64,000 nucleotides of DNA from an uncultured Dysgonomonas sp. (GTDB lineage: Bacteria > Bacteroidota > Bacteroidia > Bacteroidales > Dysgonomonadaceae). The notes under the pieces are model-generated. The model was given only the letters and a program-made list of their open reading frames with translations. It did no database searches and was not told the origin of the DNA. Below are positions 37,766 through 47,191 of this stretch, one piece after another. The stretch lies in assembly GCA_937995835.1 (NCBI GenBank), contig CALKIV010000028.1, positions 131,624 through 195,623 of the forward strand, in the 5' to 3' direction. Both the position numbers and the translations under genes were made by a program. Position 1 is the stretch's first letter. Every line of letters begins with the position of its first letter.

Positions 37766-38419
37766 TTAATTTTCCTTTTCTTCCCACAACTTATCAATAA
37801 ACAATACACCTTGAAGATGATCAAATTCATGTTGAAAGATCACCCCTGTAAAGTCTGTCTCCCTCGAATATCCCGACAATCTTTCTCGGATCAATTCGCT
37901 TTCTTCTGTGTAATATTCTACATCCACCCAAGGATATCTAATCGAATTACCCCCGACATCAGGAATAGACAAACAGCCATCACCTTCGAAACAAACCGTT
38001 TCATTAGGATGATCAACAATCTTAGGATTAATTGCAGTTGTGATAATTAAGCTATCCGGTTGATCCATCCTCATAAACAAGAAAACATTTCGAGAAATAC
38101 CAACCTGAGGAGCAGCTAAGCCAACTCCAAATTCTTTCAGCAAGGTTGTTTTCATTCTTGCAATCAATAGTGCTAAATCTTGATCTTCACCAATACTTGC
38201 CACATCAACATCTTTAGCCTTCAACCTCAAAAATGCCGAATCGGGCTCTACATCAGTTTGCAAAACATAAAATGGCACCTCAACAGATGCACTATTAATT
38301 AATTCTTTTTCTATTTTCGTCAACATCAGGTCCTCGTTTTTGCAAGAAAAAAGCCCCACTAACAATCCAATTAATATATAAATAAGATTACGCATAAAAT
38401 AGCTTTTTAAGACATTCAT
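37766..38419 (-). CDS. Exported peptide-deformylase homologue, predicted lipoprotein
   Basis: 217 residues. The C-terminal two thirds is a peptide deformylase with intact catalytic parts: GVGLAAPQVG (Gln105), GDGCLSIP (Cys149) and QHEFDHLQG (His197, Glu198, His201). The usual EGCLS reads DGCLS. Unlike the normal enzyme it begins with a lipoprotein signal peptide (ILIGLLVGLFSC, Cys26), so it should act outside the cytoplasm, where formyl-methionine is not removed in the standard pathway. The start overlaps the end of the upstream phosphatase gene by four bases; the ATG at 38395 is an alternative start that keeps the signal peptide. The substrate is unknown. Confidence 0.85.
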   Translation of the reverse strand: MNVLKSYFMRNLIYILIGLLVGLFSCKNEDLMLTKIEKELINSASVEVPFYVLQTDVEPDSAFLRLKAKDVDVASIGEDQDLALLIARMKTTLLKEFGVGLAAPQVGISRNVFLFMRMDQPDSLIITTAINPKIVDHPNETVCFEGDGCLSIPDVGGNSIRYPWVDVEYYTEESELIRERLSGYSRETDFTGVIFQHEFDHLQGVLFIDKLWEEKEN

Positions 38420-39390
38420 CTCCTTGGCTCTAAATACAATCTTCTAATTTTAGGAATATCTACTTTTAGCACATTCTTCAGATAATTATCTATCGAACCA
38501 TGATCTTTTTTCATCTGCTCAATACCTGCTGCCAAATAAGACTCACTAACCGTAAAGATAGGTTTTGTACGAGGATATTTCTCAACAAAATCCTTATATT
38601 TTCCTGCAATATTGCCTTTAGACATCATGTAATCTTCCATCACCTCTTCTTCACTTGCCCCAAGAGCAAACAGAATCAGCGCAATACCCATTCCTGTACG
38701 ATCCTTCCCTGCCGTACAGTGCAAAACGATAGGCGCTGTCAGGCGATTTTGAATAATCATAAACATTATTCGGTACGCTCTAATGCATGCAGGATCACTA
38801 ACATAGAGACGATTCATCTGAACCATTTGATTTTCAAAGCTAGCCTCTTCACGATTTCCATGAAGACCTTCGGTACGCATAGCACCTGGCGTAATTGTCA
38901 TTGGGTAGGTAAATTGTGCAGTGTCAGGTAGTTTATCTGGAGCACGTTTTATTTCACTTTCTGCACGAAAGTCTATCACTGAAGTGATAGGAATAGAACC
39001 CAAATAGTTCACATCGGCTTCTGTCAGATTGGTCAATTCGTCTGCTCTGAAGAGCACCCCCCACTTCACTTTTCTGCCATCTTTCAGCTTTCGCCCCCCT
39101 AGGTCTCTAAAATTGAATGCTCCCTCCATTGGCAACAATCTTTCAGCCAGAATAACATCTCTTACTCCAACAACAAGCCTAAAATAACTACGACTATCTA
39201 AATCGACAGGAAGTTCGAAGGTTCCAGCCCCCAAACCACTAAGAATTGGTTCAGCCATGTCAATACGATCAACTTGCTGACCAGCATAAACGTCCCAAGG
39301 CTCCTCAGTATCGATAACCAAGCTAGCAGCCTTTGTGTGTTTATCTCGTAAAATATATGCTATCTTATCTAAATCAACTTCTTCCGACAT
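38416..39390 (-). CDS. Tyrosine/dual-specificity protein phosphatase with N-terminal beta domain
   Basis: 324 residues. An N-terminal beta-sandwich (about 1-85) precedes a tyrosine phosphatase of the Y_phosphatase3 type: FNFRDLGG, VIDFRAESE, then the P-loop HCTAGKDRTG with Cys225 and Arg231 in the required Cys-x5-Arg pattern. Such enzymes hydrolyse phosphotyrosine or phosphoinositides. No signal peptide is present, although many relatives with this architecture are lipoproteins; the promoter directly upstream supports this start. The deformylase-like gene overlaps its stop by four bases, suggesting coupled translation. A divergent paralogue lies across the shared promoter region. Confidence 0.88.
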   Translation of the reverse strand: MSEEVDLDKIAYILRDKHTKAASLVIDTEEPWDVYAGQQVDRIDMAEPILSGLGAGTFELPVDLDSRSYFRLVVGVRDVILAERLLPMEGAFNFRDLGGRKLKDGRKVKWGVLFRADELTNLTEADVNYLGSIPITSVIDFRAESEIKRAPDKLPDTAQFTYPMTITPGAMRTEGLHGNREEASFENQMVQMNRLYVSDPACIRAYRIMFMIIQNRLTAPIVLHCTAGKDRTGMGIALILFALGASEEEVMEDYMMSKGNIAGKYKDFVEKYPRTKPIFTVSESYLAAGIEQMKKDHGSIDNYLKNVLKVDIPKIRRLYLEPRR

Positions 39391-39417
39391 CCTTACTTAT
39401 GATAAATGCAAGGCTGG

Positions 39418-39425
39418 CAAAGATA
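39418..39425 (-). promoter_or_regulatory. -7 element for the phosphatase/deformylase pair
   Basis: Minus-strand TATCTTTG, 27 bases before the start. A CAAA (TTTG on the minus strand) lies 15 bases further upstream, a shorter spacing than usual. Confidence 0.6.
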
Positions 39426-39517
39426 ATGATTTTGATTGATCAAATAACTAATCAACCCCTTAAAAGTAAAGAATATCTAAAAAAAAGATAAATCTTAGGT
39501 AAAAAGCAAAAAGTCAT

Positions 39518-39548
39518 TTTGTGTTCACTCTTAAGCGATGTATATTTG
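39518..39548 (+). promoter_or_regulatory. Consensus promoter for the phosphatase-like lipoprotein gene
   Basis: TTTG (39518-39521), a 19-base spacer and TATATTTG (39541-39548), 20 bases before the chosen ATG at 39569. It also shows that the in-frame start at 39521, which overlaps the promoter, is wrong. Confidence 0.85.
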
Positions 39549-39568
39549 CTTTTATACAGCCAAAAAAT

Positions 39569-40636
39569 ATGAAATACCTTTTATTTGTTTTTACATTATT
39601 TACTCTGCTTGTTGGATGCTCTAAAATAAACACTTCCATCTCTGCACTTGGTGAGCAAGACAATCACGGAGGCTATGTGGTGAAGTGGGAAATATATCCT
39701 GAAATAAATGAATCTTTAGAACAAGACTCAATTCTTGAGATATATGCCTCAAAAAATGACATCGTATTTCCATCCACGCCCATCAAGAGAGTGAATGTGA
39801 ATAAATATATAGCTGTAATAGAGAAAGCCGATTCTCTCGGATATTCATTCTTTAAACTCAAATTTGGAGATACCTATTCTGACGTTTTTTCCAATAGATT
39901 CTTTGAACTGAATGAGATTGTAAACTTCAGAGACATTGGAGGATACAAAACTACAGACAATAGAGAAGTACGTTGGAGAAAAATATTTCGCTCGGGAGAT
40001 CTTGCGAATGCAACTGAAAAGGACAAACAAGACATCAATAAACTTAATATCAAAACGATTGTAGACTTTAGATCAAAAGAAAGCCAAGTTTTGAGAAAAG
40101 ACATTATAGAAACTCCTAACAGATATGAACTGTATGCAGCCACCATGGCTAGCGACAGCGTAAAAAAAGAAGTTTTGCTGAATAGATTTCTCAGAGGAGA
40201 TGCTATTATCTTTATGCAAGACACCTATGAGGATGTCTTATTAAACAGAACAGAAGAATACCGCAACTTTTTTGACATCTTGACCAATGAAGACAATTAT
40301 CCCGTACTGATTCATTGTTCTCTAGGCAAAGATCAAAGTGCCATTGCAGCCTATTTTCTATTAAGAGCTTTAGGTGTGGCATCTGAAATAGCAGAGGATG
40401 ACTATATGCTTTCGAACATAGGTATAGACAAGTCTAAAATAGTGGTAGGAGCTGAAGGCATGACAGAGTTGCAACAGGAAGCCTTTACTATGCTCACCAA
40501 AACTGACATATCGTACCTTAAATATGGTCTTGCCTGTATCAGAAAAAATGAAGGCTCTATAGACGATTATATGACCAACCAACTTGGTTTGACTAAAGAG
40601 AAAAGAGAGAAGCTAAAAGATATTTTGCTATACTAA
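39569..40636 (+). CDS. Phosphatase-like lipoprotein lacking the P-loop arginine
   Basis: 355 residues from the ATG at 39569, which starts a lipoprotein signal (FTLFTLLVGC, Cys17). The layout matches the divergent gene at 38416: N-terminal beta domain, VNFRDIGG, TIVDFRSKES, then HCSLGKDQS. The nucleophile Cys250 is kept, but the sixth residue after it, Arg in active Cys-x5-Arg phosphatases, is Gln256 (CAA at 40334-40336). It may have lost catalysis and instead bind phospho-ligands, or have altered chemistry. The gene is intact and has a perfect promoter, so it is not a decaying copy. Confidence 0.85.
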   Translation: MKYLLFVFTLFTLLVGCSKINTSISALGEQDNHGGYVVKWEIYPEINESLEQDSILEIYASKNDIVFPSTPIKRVNVNKYIAVIEKADSLGYSFFKLKFGDTYSDVFSNRFFELNEIVNFRDIGGYKTTDNREVRWRKIFRSGDLANATEKDKQDINKLNIKTIVDFRSKESQVLRKDIIETPNRYELYAATMASDSVKKEVLLNRFLRGDAIIFMQDTYEDVLLNRTEEYRNFFDILTNEDNYPVLIHCSLGKDQSAIAAYFLLRALGVASEIAEDDYMLSNIGIDKSKIVVGAEGMTELQQEAFTMLTKTDISYLKYGLACIRKNEGSIDDYMTNQLGLTKEKREKLKDILLY

Positions 40637-40701
40637 AAGTCTCCAATGCGTTTTTTGTCAACGAATATATACTCAAAGTAAATATTTCGAACAAAATATT
40701 C

Positions 40702-40709
40702 TATATTTG
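40702..40709 (+). promoter_or_regulatory. -7 element for the TonB-dependent receptor gene
   Basis: TATATTTG fits TAnnTTTG. The start codon is 164 bases downstream, so the leader is long; TTTCGAA occurs on both sides of the element. Confidence 0.5.
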
Positions 40710-40873
40710 CTTTCGAAAGTACAAACAAACTATCTTTTATATTTCATTATTATAGAATAGAACTCTACTCGACCACTAATGAAGAGGAGAATTCATATTG
40801 GATTATATATAGATTTTCTTTTAAAGATACTTAACTTCACACACTTAAGGAGATCTATCAATATATTAATCGA

Positions 40874-43198
40874 ATGAAAACTTTAACTTCGGCATTATTA
40901 ATCACTATACTTCTCTGCTTTGCTATACAAGCATCTTCACAAAACACTTTTAAAATCAAAGGAAAAATTAAAGACAAAAGCACGCTTGAAGCTTTGACTG
41001 GGGTAACAGTTTTCTCCCAACAACATCCAACACAGGGATGCATAAGCGACCAGACAGGAGAATATTTGATAGAGTTACCCACTGGCACACACACATTGAC
41101 CTACAGCTATGTAGGATATAAATCGCAAGAAAAGGAAGTTGCTATCAACAGCAATATGAACATCAATATTCAATTAGAGACAGATGACATCATGTTATCT
41201 GAAATTGAAATTTCTGTAAAAAAAGACATTAATGTAAAAAATGTACAATCAGGGGTTGATCGTCTTGAGATAGAGACCATCAACAAGATTCCCGTCCTAT
41301 TGGGAGAGAAAGATATCCTAAAAACACTCCAATTGCTCCCCGGAGTACAACTAGGAGGCGAAGGGAGTACCGGATTTTATGTTCGTGGAGGAAGTGAAGA
41401 TCAGAACCTTATTCTCCTCGACAATGCCACGGTCTACAATCCATCACATCTGTTTGGTTTCTTCTCCACTTTCAACTCCGATGCCGTAGACGACCTCACC
41501 ATCTACAAAGGCTCGATGCCTGCCAATTACGGAGGGCGTCTATCGTCTACACTAGATGTTAGCATGAAGGAGGGAGACATGCAAAAGTATAAGCTGCATG
41601 GAGGCATTGGATTAATTTCCTCACGCCTGGCATTAGAAGGACCAATAAAGACAGACAAAGCATCATTTATCGTCACTGCTCGGCGCACGTATGCCGACGC
41701 ACTAGCTCGACTAGCCGGGGTGGAAGCTGTAAAGCAGTCTACACTTTACTTTTATGACCTTAACGCCAAGATGACTTATAAGATATCGAACAAGGACAAA
41801 ATCACCTTCACGGCATATCATGGACGAGACAAACTGGGGCTAGATGATATTATGCGAACCGACTGGGGTAACTCTATTGCTACGCTAAAATGGAATCACG
41901 TTTTTTCGCCAAAGCTTTCTTCTACCACTACTGCCTCTTACACTAACTATTCCTACAAGGTAGGCATTGACATGACCTCTGACATTGACATTAAATCACA
42001 TATTAGAGATTATAACCTAGGACAAGAGCTTAGCTATTATCCTAATGAAAACAACCTATTCAAGGCAGGATTCAACTCTATCTATCACGAAATTGTGCCC
42101 GGAGAAATTCACGCAAGAGATTCAACGAAAGTTAAAGCTGACCCCTATCACCATCGATATTCATGGGAAAACTCAATATACGCTTCACATAACTTAAAAG
42201 TATCTGACAAATTCGAAGTCAACTACGGTTTGCGGGCAAATATATTTAGCGTTCTTGGAGGAGGAAACTATTATAAATTCAATGACAATCAAGAAGTCAT
42301 TGATACGATTAAGACGAAAAGGGGAGAATTTGTAAAAACTTACTTCAATCTTGAACCCCGTTTATCAGTGGCCTATCAGTTAAATGAATCTTCTTCTGTA
42401 AAGGCAGCTTTTTCTCGTACCACACAAAACATTCATATGTTAGTGACCTCACCAATGGCAAACACCTATAATCGTTGGACAGCAAACACAAACTACATCA
42501 AACCCGAGATAGCCAATCAAATCTCTCTCGGATTTTTCAAAAATTTTGCTAAAAACACCTATGAGTTTAGTGCTGAAATCTATTATAAAAATCTAGAGAA
42601 TCAGATTGACTATAAAGATGCGGCTGATATTTTAGGAGATGACAATTTTGAGCCGGAACTTCTCTTTGGCAAAGGCAGAGCCTATGGTCTAGAACTCTTT
42701 CTAAAAAAGAAATATGGCAGATTTAATGGATGGATAGGCTACACTTTATCACGAAGTGAAAAGAAAATAGACAAGATCAATAACAATGAATGGTATGTAG
42801 CCAATCAAGACAGAACACACGACGTATCCATCGTTGGAATCTATGAATTAAACAAACGCTGGACCCTATCGGGAACTTGGGTCTACTCGACAGGAAACCC
42901 CGTAACCTTTCCTAGTGGCAAATACATTGTAGATGGTCATACTCTAAAATACTATGAGGGTAGAAACAAATATAGAATGCCTGCTTTTCATCGCTTAGAC
43001 CTTGGCGCTACCTATGTGATGGTAGACAACGGCAAGCGTTACTCCGAGCTATCTTTCGGACTGTATAATGCCTACGGAAGACAAAATGCATATATGTATA
43101 ACTTTAGACAGAGCACAGACGACCCTAGTGTTTCCGAGATATATAAAGTTTATCTATTTAGTGTAATTCCTTCTATTTCATGGAATTTTAAATTCTAA
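40874..43198 (+). CDS. TonB-dependent outer-membrane receptor with carboxypeptidase-regulatory-like domain
   Basis: 774 residues with a signal peptide (about 1-22). An N-terminal CarboxypepD_reg-like domain (about 25-105; GVTVFSQQHPTQGCISDQTGEY) is followed by the plug (LLPGVQLGGEGSTGFYVRGGSEDQNLILLDNATVYNPSH split over about 150-195; MPANYGGRLSS) and a 22-strand-type barrel ending in SWNFKF. It is the short non-SusC type that pairs with DUF4249 lipoproteins. It imports a ligand too large or scarce for porins, unknown here. The DUF4249 gene follows five bases later. Confidence 0.93.
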   Translation: MKTLTSALLITILLCFAIQASSQNTFKIKGKIKDKSTLEALTGVTVFSQQHPTQGCISDQTGEYLIELPTGTHTLTYSYVGYKSQEKEVAINSNMNINIQLETDDIMLSEIEISVKKDINVKNVQSGVDRLEIETINKIPVLLGEKDILKTLQLLPGVQLGGEGSTGFYVRGGSEDQNLILLDNATVYNPSHLFGFFSTFNSDAVDDLTIYKGSMPANYGGRLSSTLDVSMKEGDMQKYKLHGGIGLISSRLALEGPIKTDKASFIVTARRTYADALARLAGVEAVKQSTLYFYDLNAKMTYKISNKDKITFTAYHGRDKLGLDDIMRTDWGNSIATLKWNHVFSPKLSSTTTASYTNYSYKVGIDMTSDIDIKSHIRDYNLGQELSYYPNENNLFKAGFNSIYHEIVPGEIHARDSTKVKADPYHHRYSWENSIYASHNLKVSDKFEVNYGLRANIFSVLGGGNYYKFNDNQEVIDTIKTKRGEFVKTYFNLEPRLSVAYQLNESSSVKAAFSRTTQNIHMLVTSPMANTYNRWTANTNYIKPEIANQISLGFFKNFAKNTYEFSAEIYYKNLENQIDYKDAADILGDDNFEPELLFGKGRAYGLELFLKKKYGRFNGWIGYTLSRSEKKIDKINNNEWYVANQDRTHDVSIVGIYELNKRWTLSGTWVYSTGNPVTFPSGKYIVDGHTLKYYEGRNKYRMPAFHRLDLGATYVMVDNGKRYSELSFGLYNAYGRQNAYMYNFRQSTDDPSVSEIYKVYLFSVIPSISWNFKF

Positions 43199-43203
43199 GT
43201 CAA

Positions 43204-44001
43204 ATGAAAAATTTCTATATAACAATTCTCTCGATCATCGCACTAAGTACCCCTTCATGCGAAACTCAAGTTGATCTCAATCTGAAATCAGTAGAACCAA
43301 AACTGGTAATAGACGCCTCAATAGGAGTGAGAAACCCTTGTCGTGTTATTTTGTCCAAAACAAGAGACTATGACGATCAAACCCCTCCGGAATATGTAAA
43401 AGGGGCAAAAGTCACCCTCACAGATTCTAATGGACACTCTGAAGTCTTGGTCGACGTAGGAGACATTCACCTATCTAGAGCCATGGGACACATAGGAGAG
43501 ACATACACCCTAACAGTAGAACTGGATGGAGAAACATATACTGCAACAGATATGATACCAACATTCGTTCCAATCGATGAACTATTACTCTATCGAATAA
43601 AAGTAGGCAACGAAGCACATTATTATCCTCAGATAGCCTATCAAGACCCCAAAGGTGAAGACAACTATTACTATCACCTTTTGACCATCAACGACAAAAC
43701 AATGCTGCAAGCCAATTGGGAAGACGACAAAAACAGAGATGGATTGATCATCAAGTCTACATTATACTTCGACAAAGATGAAAATCAAGACAATGACCTG
43801 AAGGTAGGCGACCATATCAGAGTGGAAATGCAAACCTTAGGCAAAGGAGCATACACCTTCTACAAAACGATCAGTTCTCCGGGTGGTGCAGCCAACTCTA
43901 ACCCCAAGAGTAACTTTTCGGGTAACGTTTTAGGGATGTTCAAAACATACAACACAACTTATATAGAAGCCACCCTGACTGAAGAAGATTTTGACTTTTG
44001 A
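43204..44001 (+). CDS. DUF4249 lipoprotein, partner of the TonB receptor
   Basis: 265 residues with a lipoprotein signal (SIIALSTPSC, Cys19). The mature part has the DUF4249 layout: VDLNLKSVEPKLVIDASIG, an Ig-like half with VKGAKVTLTDSNGHSE, and the C-terminal NPKSNFSGNVLGMF near the end. DUF4249 proteins are regularly encoded after this kind of TonB receptor and are thought to be surface ligand-binding lids by analogy with SusD. Ligand unknown. Confidence 0.85.
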   Translation: MKNFYITILSIIALSTPSCETQVDLNLKSVEPKLVIDASIGVRNPCRVILSKTRDYDDQTPPEYVKGAKVTLTDSNGHSEVLVDVGDIHLSRAMGHIGETYTLTVELDGETYTATDMIPTFVPIDELLLYRIKVGNEAHYYPQIAYQDPKGEDNYYYHLLTINDKTMLQANWEDDKNRDGLIIKSTLYFDKDENQDNDLKVGDHIRVEMQTLGKGAYTFYKTISSPGGAANSNPKSNFSGNVLGMFKTYNTTYIEATLTEEDFDF

Positions 44002-44123
44002 AAGTAACGAGCATTCCAAAGCGGTCATAATGTGATCTTACAACTCTATTTTTAAGGTAAAGTATTTCTCACAAAATGTTCTAATTGAGGGCTAATTGTG
44101 AACCCGTTACCAAAAGTTTTACT

Positions 44124-44131
44124 TACCTTTG
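44124..44131 (+). promoter_or_regulatory. -7 element for pnp
   Basis: TACCTTTG fits TAnnTTTG, 31 bases before the ATG at 44163; a longer reading frame from 44085 would contain the promoter. Confidence 0.6.
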
Positions 44132-44162
44132 GCACAATTTTAGAAGAAGTAAAGAAAAAATT

Positions 44163-46310
44163 ATGATTAAACCGATTACAAAGAGTATCGATTTGGGTGA
44201 TGGAAGGACTATCACCATTGAGACCGGAAAATTAGCAAAGCAAGCTGACGGATCAGTAATGCTTCGCATGGGTGACACAATGTTGTTAGCAACAGTATGT
44301 GCTGCCAAAGACGCCAATCCGGGAGTAGATTTTATGCCACTCCAAGTGGAATATAGAGAAAAATTTGCATCAGCAGGACGCTTCCCTGGTGGATTCTTGA
44401 AAAGAGAAGGAAGACCATCGGATCACGAAATTCTTGTTTGCCGTTTGGTAGACCGTGCATTACGTCCATTATTCCCTGATGACTATCACGCAGAAGTTTT
44501 TGTAAACATTATATTATTCTCATCTGATGGGCAAAACATGCCGGATGCACTAGCAGGACTAGCTGCTTCTGCTGCCTTAGCTGTATCAGATGTACCATTC
44601 AATGGACCTATCTCTGAAGTAAGAGTAGCTCGTATTGATGGTCAATTTGTAGTGAATCCTACATTCGAACAACTTGCTCAAGCCGACATGGATATCATGG
44701 TAGGTGCTACCTATGAAAACATCATGATGGTAGAGGGTGAAATGGAAGAAGTGTCGGAAGCAGATATGCTTGAGGCTATCAAAGTGGCACATGAAGCTAT
44801 CAAAGTACAATGTCAAGTACAATTAGAATTGATGGAAGCTGTTGGAAAAACAGTGAAACAAACATACGAACACGAAACAAACGACGAAGAACTTCGCAAA
44901 GATGTTTGGGCTAAATGTTATGATGGAGCTTTCAAAGTGGCAACAGCATGCAACCCTAACAAACATCAAAGAAGTGACAACTTCGCAGCCGTACTAGAGG
45001 AATACAAAGGAAACTTCTCAGAAGAAGAACTTGACGAAAAAGGAGCATTGATCAATAAATACTACCACGATGTAGAAAAAGAAGCAATGCGCCGCTCTAT
45101 CCTTGATGAGGGGAAACGTCTGGATGGCCGTAAGACTACAGAAATTCGTCCTATCTGGGGAGAAGTAGATTATCTTCCGGGAGCTCATGGATCCGCAATC
45201 TTCACTCGTGGAGAAACTCAATCATTGACTACAGTAACTCTAGGAACCAAACTAGATGAAAAAATCATTGATAATGCATTGGATCAAGGAAAAGAAAGAT
45301 TCTTGCTTCATTACAACTTCCCTCCATTTTCTACCGGTGATGCTCGTCCACAACGTGGTGTAGGTCGTCGTGAAATCGGACACGGAAATCTAGCACTTCG
45401 TGCACTGAAAGGAATGTTGCCAGACAACTATCCATATGTAGTACGCGTAGTGTCAGAAATACTAGAATCTAACGGATCTTCATCTATGGCTACTGTTTGT
45501 GCCGGTACACTTGCACTAATGGATGCAGGGGTAACCCTTAAAAAACCGGTGACAGGGATCGCTATGGGATTGATATCTGAGAAACAAGGAACAAATTATG
45601 CTATCCTTTCAGACATTCTAGGAGACGAAGACCACTTAGGAGATATGGACTTTAAGGTTTGTGGAACTAAAGATGGTATCACAGCCGTTCAAATGGATAT
45701 CAAAGTAGATGGACTATCTTACGAAATTCTAGAAAATGCATTAGAACAAGCTAAAGCAGGACGTCTACACATCATGGAGAAAGTTCTAGAAGTACTTCCT
45801 TCTCCAAGAACAGACTTCAAAGCTAATGCACCACGTATCGAAGTAGTGATTGTGGACAAAGAATTCATCGGAGCCATCATCGGACCTGGTGGAAAAATCA
45901 TCCAAGGTATCCAAGAACAAACTGGTGCTACTATCACTATCGAAGAAATTGATGGTCATGGAGAGGTTGAAATCTTTGCAACAAACAAAGAATCTATCGA
46001 CAAGGCAATGGCTAGAATCAAAGGAATCATCGCTGTGCCGGAAATAGGAGAAGTATATGACGCAACTGTGCGTTCTATCATGCCTTATGGAGCATTCTGT
46101 GAATTCCTTCCAGGAAAAGACGGACTACTTCATATCTCTGAAATCTCTTGGGAGAGAATAGAGGATATGGAGAACTCTGGATTGAAAGAAGGAGATAAGC
46201 TGAAAGTGAAACTTGTAGACATCGACGGCAAGTCAGGTAAAGTGAAACTTTCGTTGAAAGCTCTTACTCCTCGTCCACAAAAAGACATCAAAAAACCTGA
46301 TCAAAACTAA
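44163..46310 (+). CDS. pnp: Polyribonucleotide nucleotidyltransferase (PNPase)
   Basis: 715 residues from the ATG at 44163, which aligns with the family N-terminus; the in-frame start at 44085 adds 26 residues unlike PNPase and covers the promoter. Domains in order: two RNase PH domains (about 10-230 and 320-545) around an all-helical linker, KH ([22 protein letters not shown]) and S1 ([20 protein letters not shown]). [14 protein letters not shown] and TRGETQSL motifs are present (here [13 protein letters not shown]). It degrades RNA 3' to 5' using phosphate. Monocistronic. Confidence 0.97.
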   Translation: MIKPITKSIDLGDGRTITIETGKLAKQADGSVMLRMGDTMLLATVCAAKDANPGVDFMPLQVEYREKFASAGRFPGGFLKREGRPSDHEILVCRLVDRALRPLFPDDYHAEVFVNIILFSSDGQNMPDALAGLAASAALAVSDVPFNGPISEVRVARIDGQFVVNPTFEQLAQADMDIMVGATYENIMMVEGEMEEVSEADMLEAIKVAHEAIKVQCQVQLELMEAVGKTVKQTYEHETNDEELRKDVWAKCYDGAFKVATACNPNKHQRSDNFAAVLEEYKGNFSEEELDEKGALINKYYHDVEKEAMRRSILDEGKRLDGRKTTEIRPIWGEVDYLPGAHGSAIFTRGETQSLTTVTLGTKLDEKIIDNALDQGKERFLLHYNFPPFSTGDARPQRGVGRREIGHGNLALRALKGMLPDNYPYVVRVVSEILESNGSSSMATVCAGTLALMDAGVTLKKPVTGIAMGLISEKQGTNYAILSDILGDEDHLGDMDFKVCGTKDGITAVQMDIKVDGLSYEILENALEQAKAGRLHIMEKVLEVLPSPRTDFKANAPRIEVVIVDKEFIGAIIGPGGKIIQGIQEQTGATITIEEIDGHGEVEIFATNKESIDKAMARIKGIIAVPEIGEVYDATVRSIMPYGAFCEFLPGKDGLLHISEISWERIEDMENSGLKEGDKLKVKLVDIDGKSGKVKLSLKALTPRPQKDIKKPDQN

Positions 46311-46336
46311 TCAGGAATAAAGACAATAACACATCA

Positions 46337-46373
46337 GAAAAAGGATTACTCTAAAAAAGAGTGATCCTTTTTC
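46337..46373 (+). terminator. Terminator after pnp
   Basis: GAAAAAGGATTACTCT (46337-46352) pairs with AGAGTGATCCTTTTTC (46358-46373) through one wobble pair, with further T residues downstream. Confidence 0.88.
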
Positions 46374-46415
46374 ATTTTTAGTTACTACAAAAGACTAATA
46401 TCCAAACTCTTTCCT

Positions 46416-46423
46416 TATTTTTG
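46416..46423 (+). promoter_or_regulatory. -7 element for the HhH-protein gene
   Basis: TATTTTTG fits TAnnTTTG, 44 bases before the start. No clear -33 element. Confidence 0.5.
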
Positions 46424-46467
46424 TACCCATCTAAACAAACACTTCACAATACCAAAATAACAAAAGG

Positions 46468-47136
46468 ATGAGCTGGAAAGATTGGCTATATATTCCAAAA
46501 TCAGATAAAATTGCTATTCTCATCCTGCTGACTATCATCCTTGTGCTCTTAGGTGCTAATTTCTACTATTCTCGCACACCTGAAACTAAGACTATAGATT
46601 TTTCTGAATATATTCCAGAAGATTATAAAGAATGGCAAAGCCAACTACACAACAAACTAGAAGATGAAGAAAAAGAGATCAGCTTAAAAGGAGTCTATCA
46701 TTCACCATACAGCCTGCCTAAAATGAAATCGGGCGAAACGATCGAACTCAATTCTGCAGATAGCAATCAATTGAAAACGATTCCGGGGATAGGAAGCACT
46801 TTCGCCAAACGAATAGTCAATTATCGAAAATCTCTTGGTGGATACGCCAATTTGGAACAGCTAAACGAGGTATGGGGACTAGATACTCACCTATTTTCTA
46901 CTATCACTCCTTATTTGACGATCAATCCACAATATGACTCATTATATATCAATCTCGACAGCTTTGAGCAGTTGTTGCAGCATCCGTATTTGAATTACAA
47001 ACAAGCAACCGTAATCATAGACATTAGAACGAGGAAAGGCACGATAAGGAGCTTGAACAGGCTAGGACTACTAGAAGAGTTTAAGAAAGAAGACCTCCGA
47101 AAGCTCACCCCTTATGCCAACTTTAGGGATAAATAA
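46468..47136 (+). CDS. Membrane-anchored helix-hairpin-helix protein, ComEA-like
   Basis: 222 residues. One membrane helix (about 15-33) near the N-terminus, a charged linker, then a ComEA-type helix-hairpin-helix domain (ELNSADSNQLKTIPGIGSTFAKRIVNYR, read as two hairpins around residues 92-120). A second, weaker copy follows near 165-215 (YLNYKQATVIIDIRTRKG). ComEA binds incoming DNA in competence; in Bacteroidota the role of these proteins is mostly untested. No competence genes adjoin it. Confidence 0.85.
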   Translation: MSWKDWLYIPKSDKIAILILLTIILVLLGANFYYSRTPETKTIDFSEYIPEDYKEWQSQLHNKLEDEEKEISLKGVYHSPYSLPKMKSGETIELNSADSNQLKTIPGIGSTFAKRIVNYRKSLGGYANLEQLNEVWGLDTHLFSTITPYLTINPQYDSLYINLDSFEQLLQHPYLNYKQATVIIDIRTRKGTIRSLNRLGLLEEFKKEDLRKLTPYANFRDK

Positions 47137-47138
47137 AA

Positions 47139-47163
47139 AAGAGACACTACCTGAGTGCCTCTT
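47139..47163. terminator. Imperfect hairpin between convergent genes
   Basis: AAGAGACACT (47139-47148) and AGTGCCTCTT (47154-47163) pair with one A-C mismatch between the HhH gene and the ecotin gene. The flanking A-run on the left would be a T-run for the minus strand. Confidence 0.5.
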
Positions 47164-47191
47164 CTTATAACCTAGAAAACCTTCTTATATT

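Noticed and set aside
39521..39568. Earlier start for the phosphatase-like lipoprotein gene at 39521
   Set aside because: It overlaps the consensus promoter and would hide the signal peptide starting at 39569.
44085..44162. Earlier start for pnp at 44085
   Set aside because: The extension contains the TACCTTTG promoter element and does not resemble the PNPase N-terminus.
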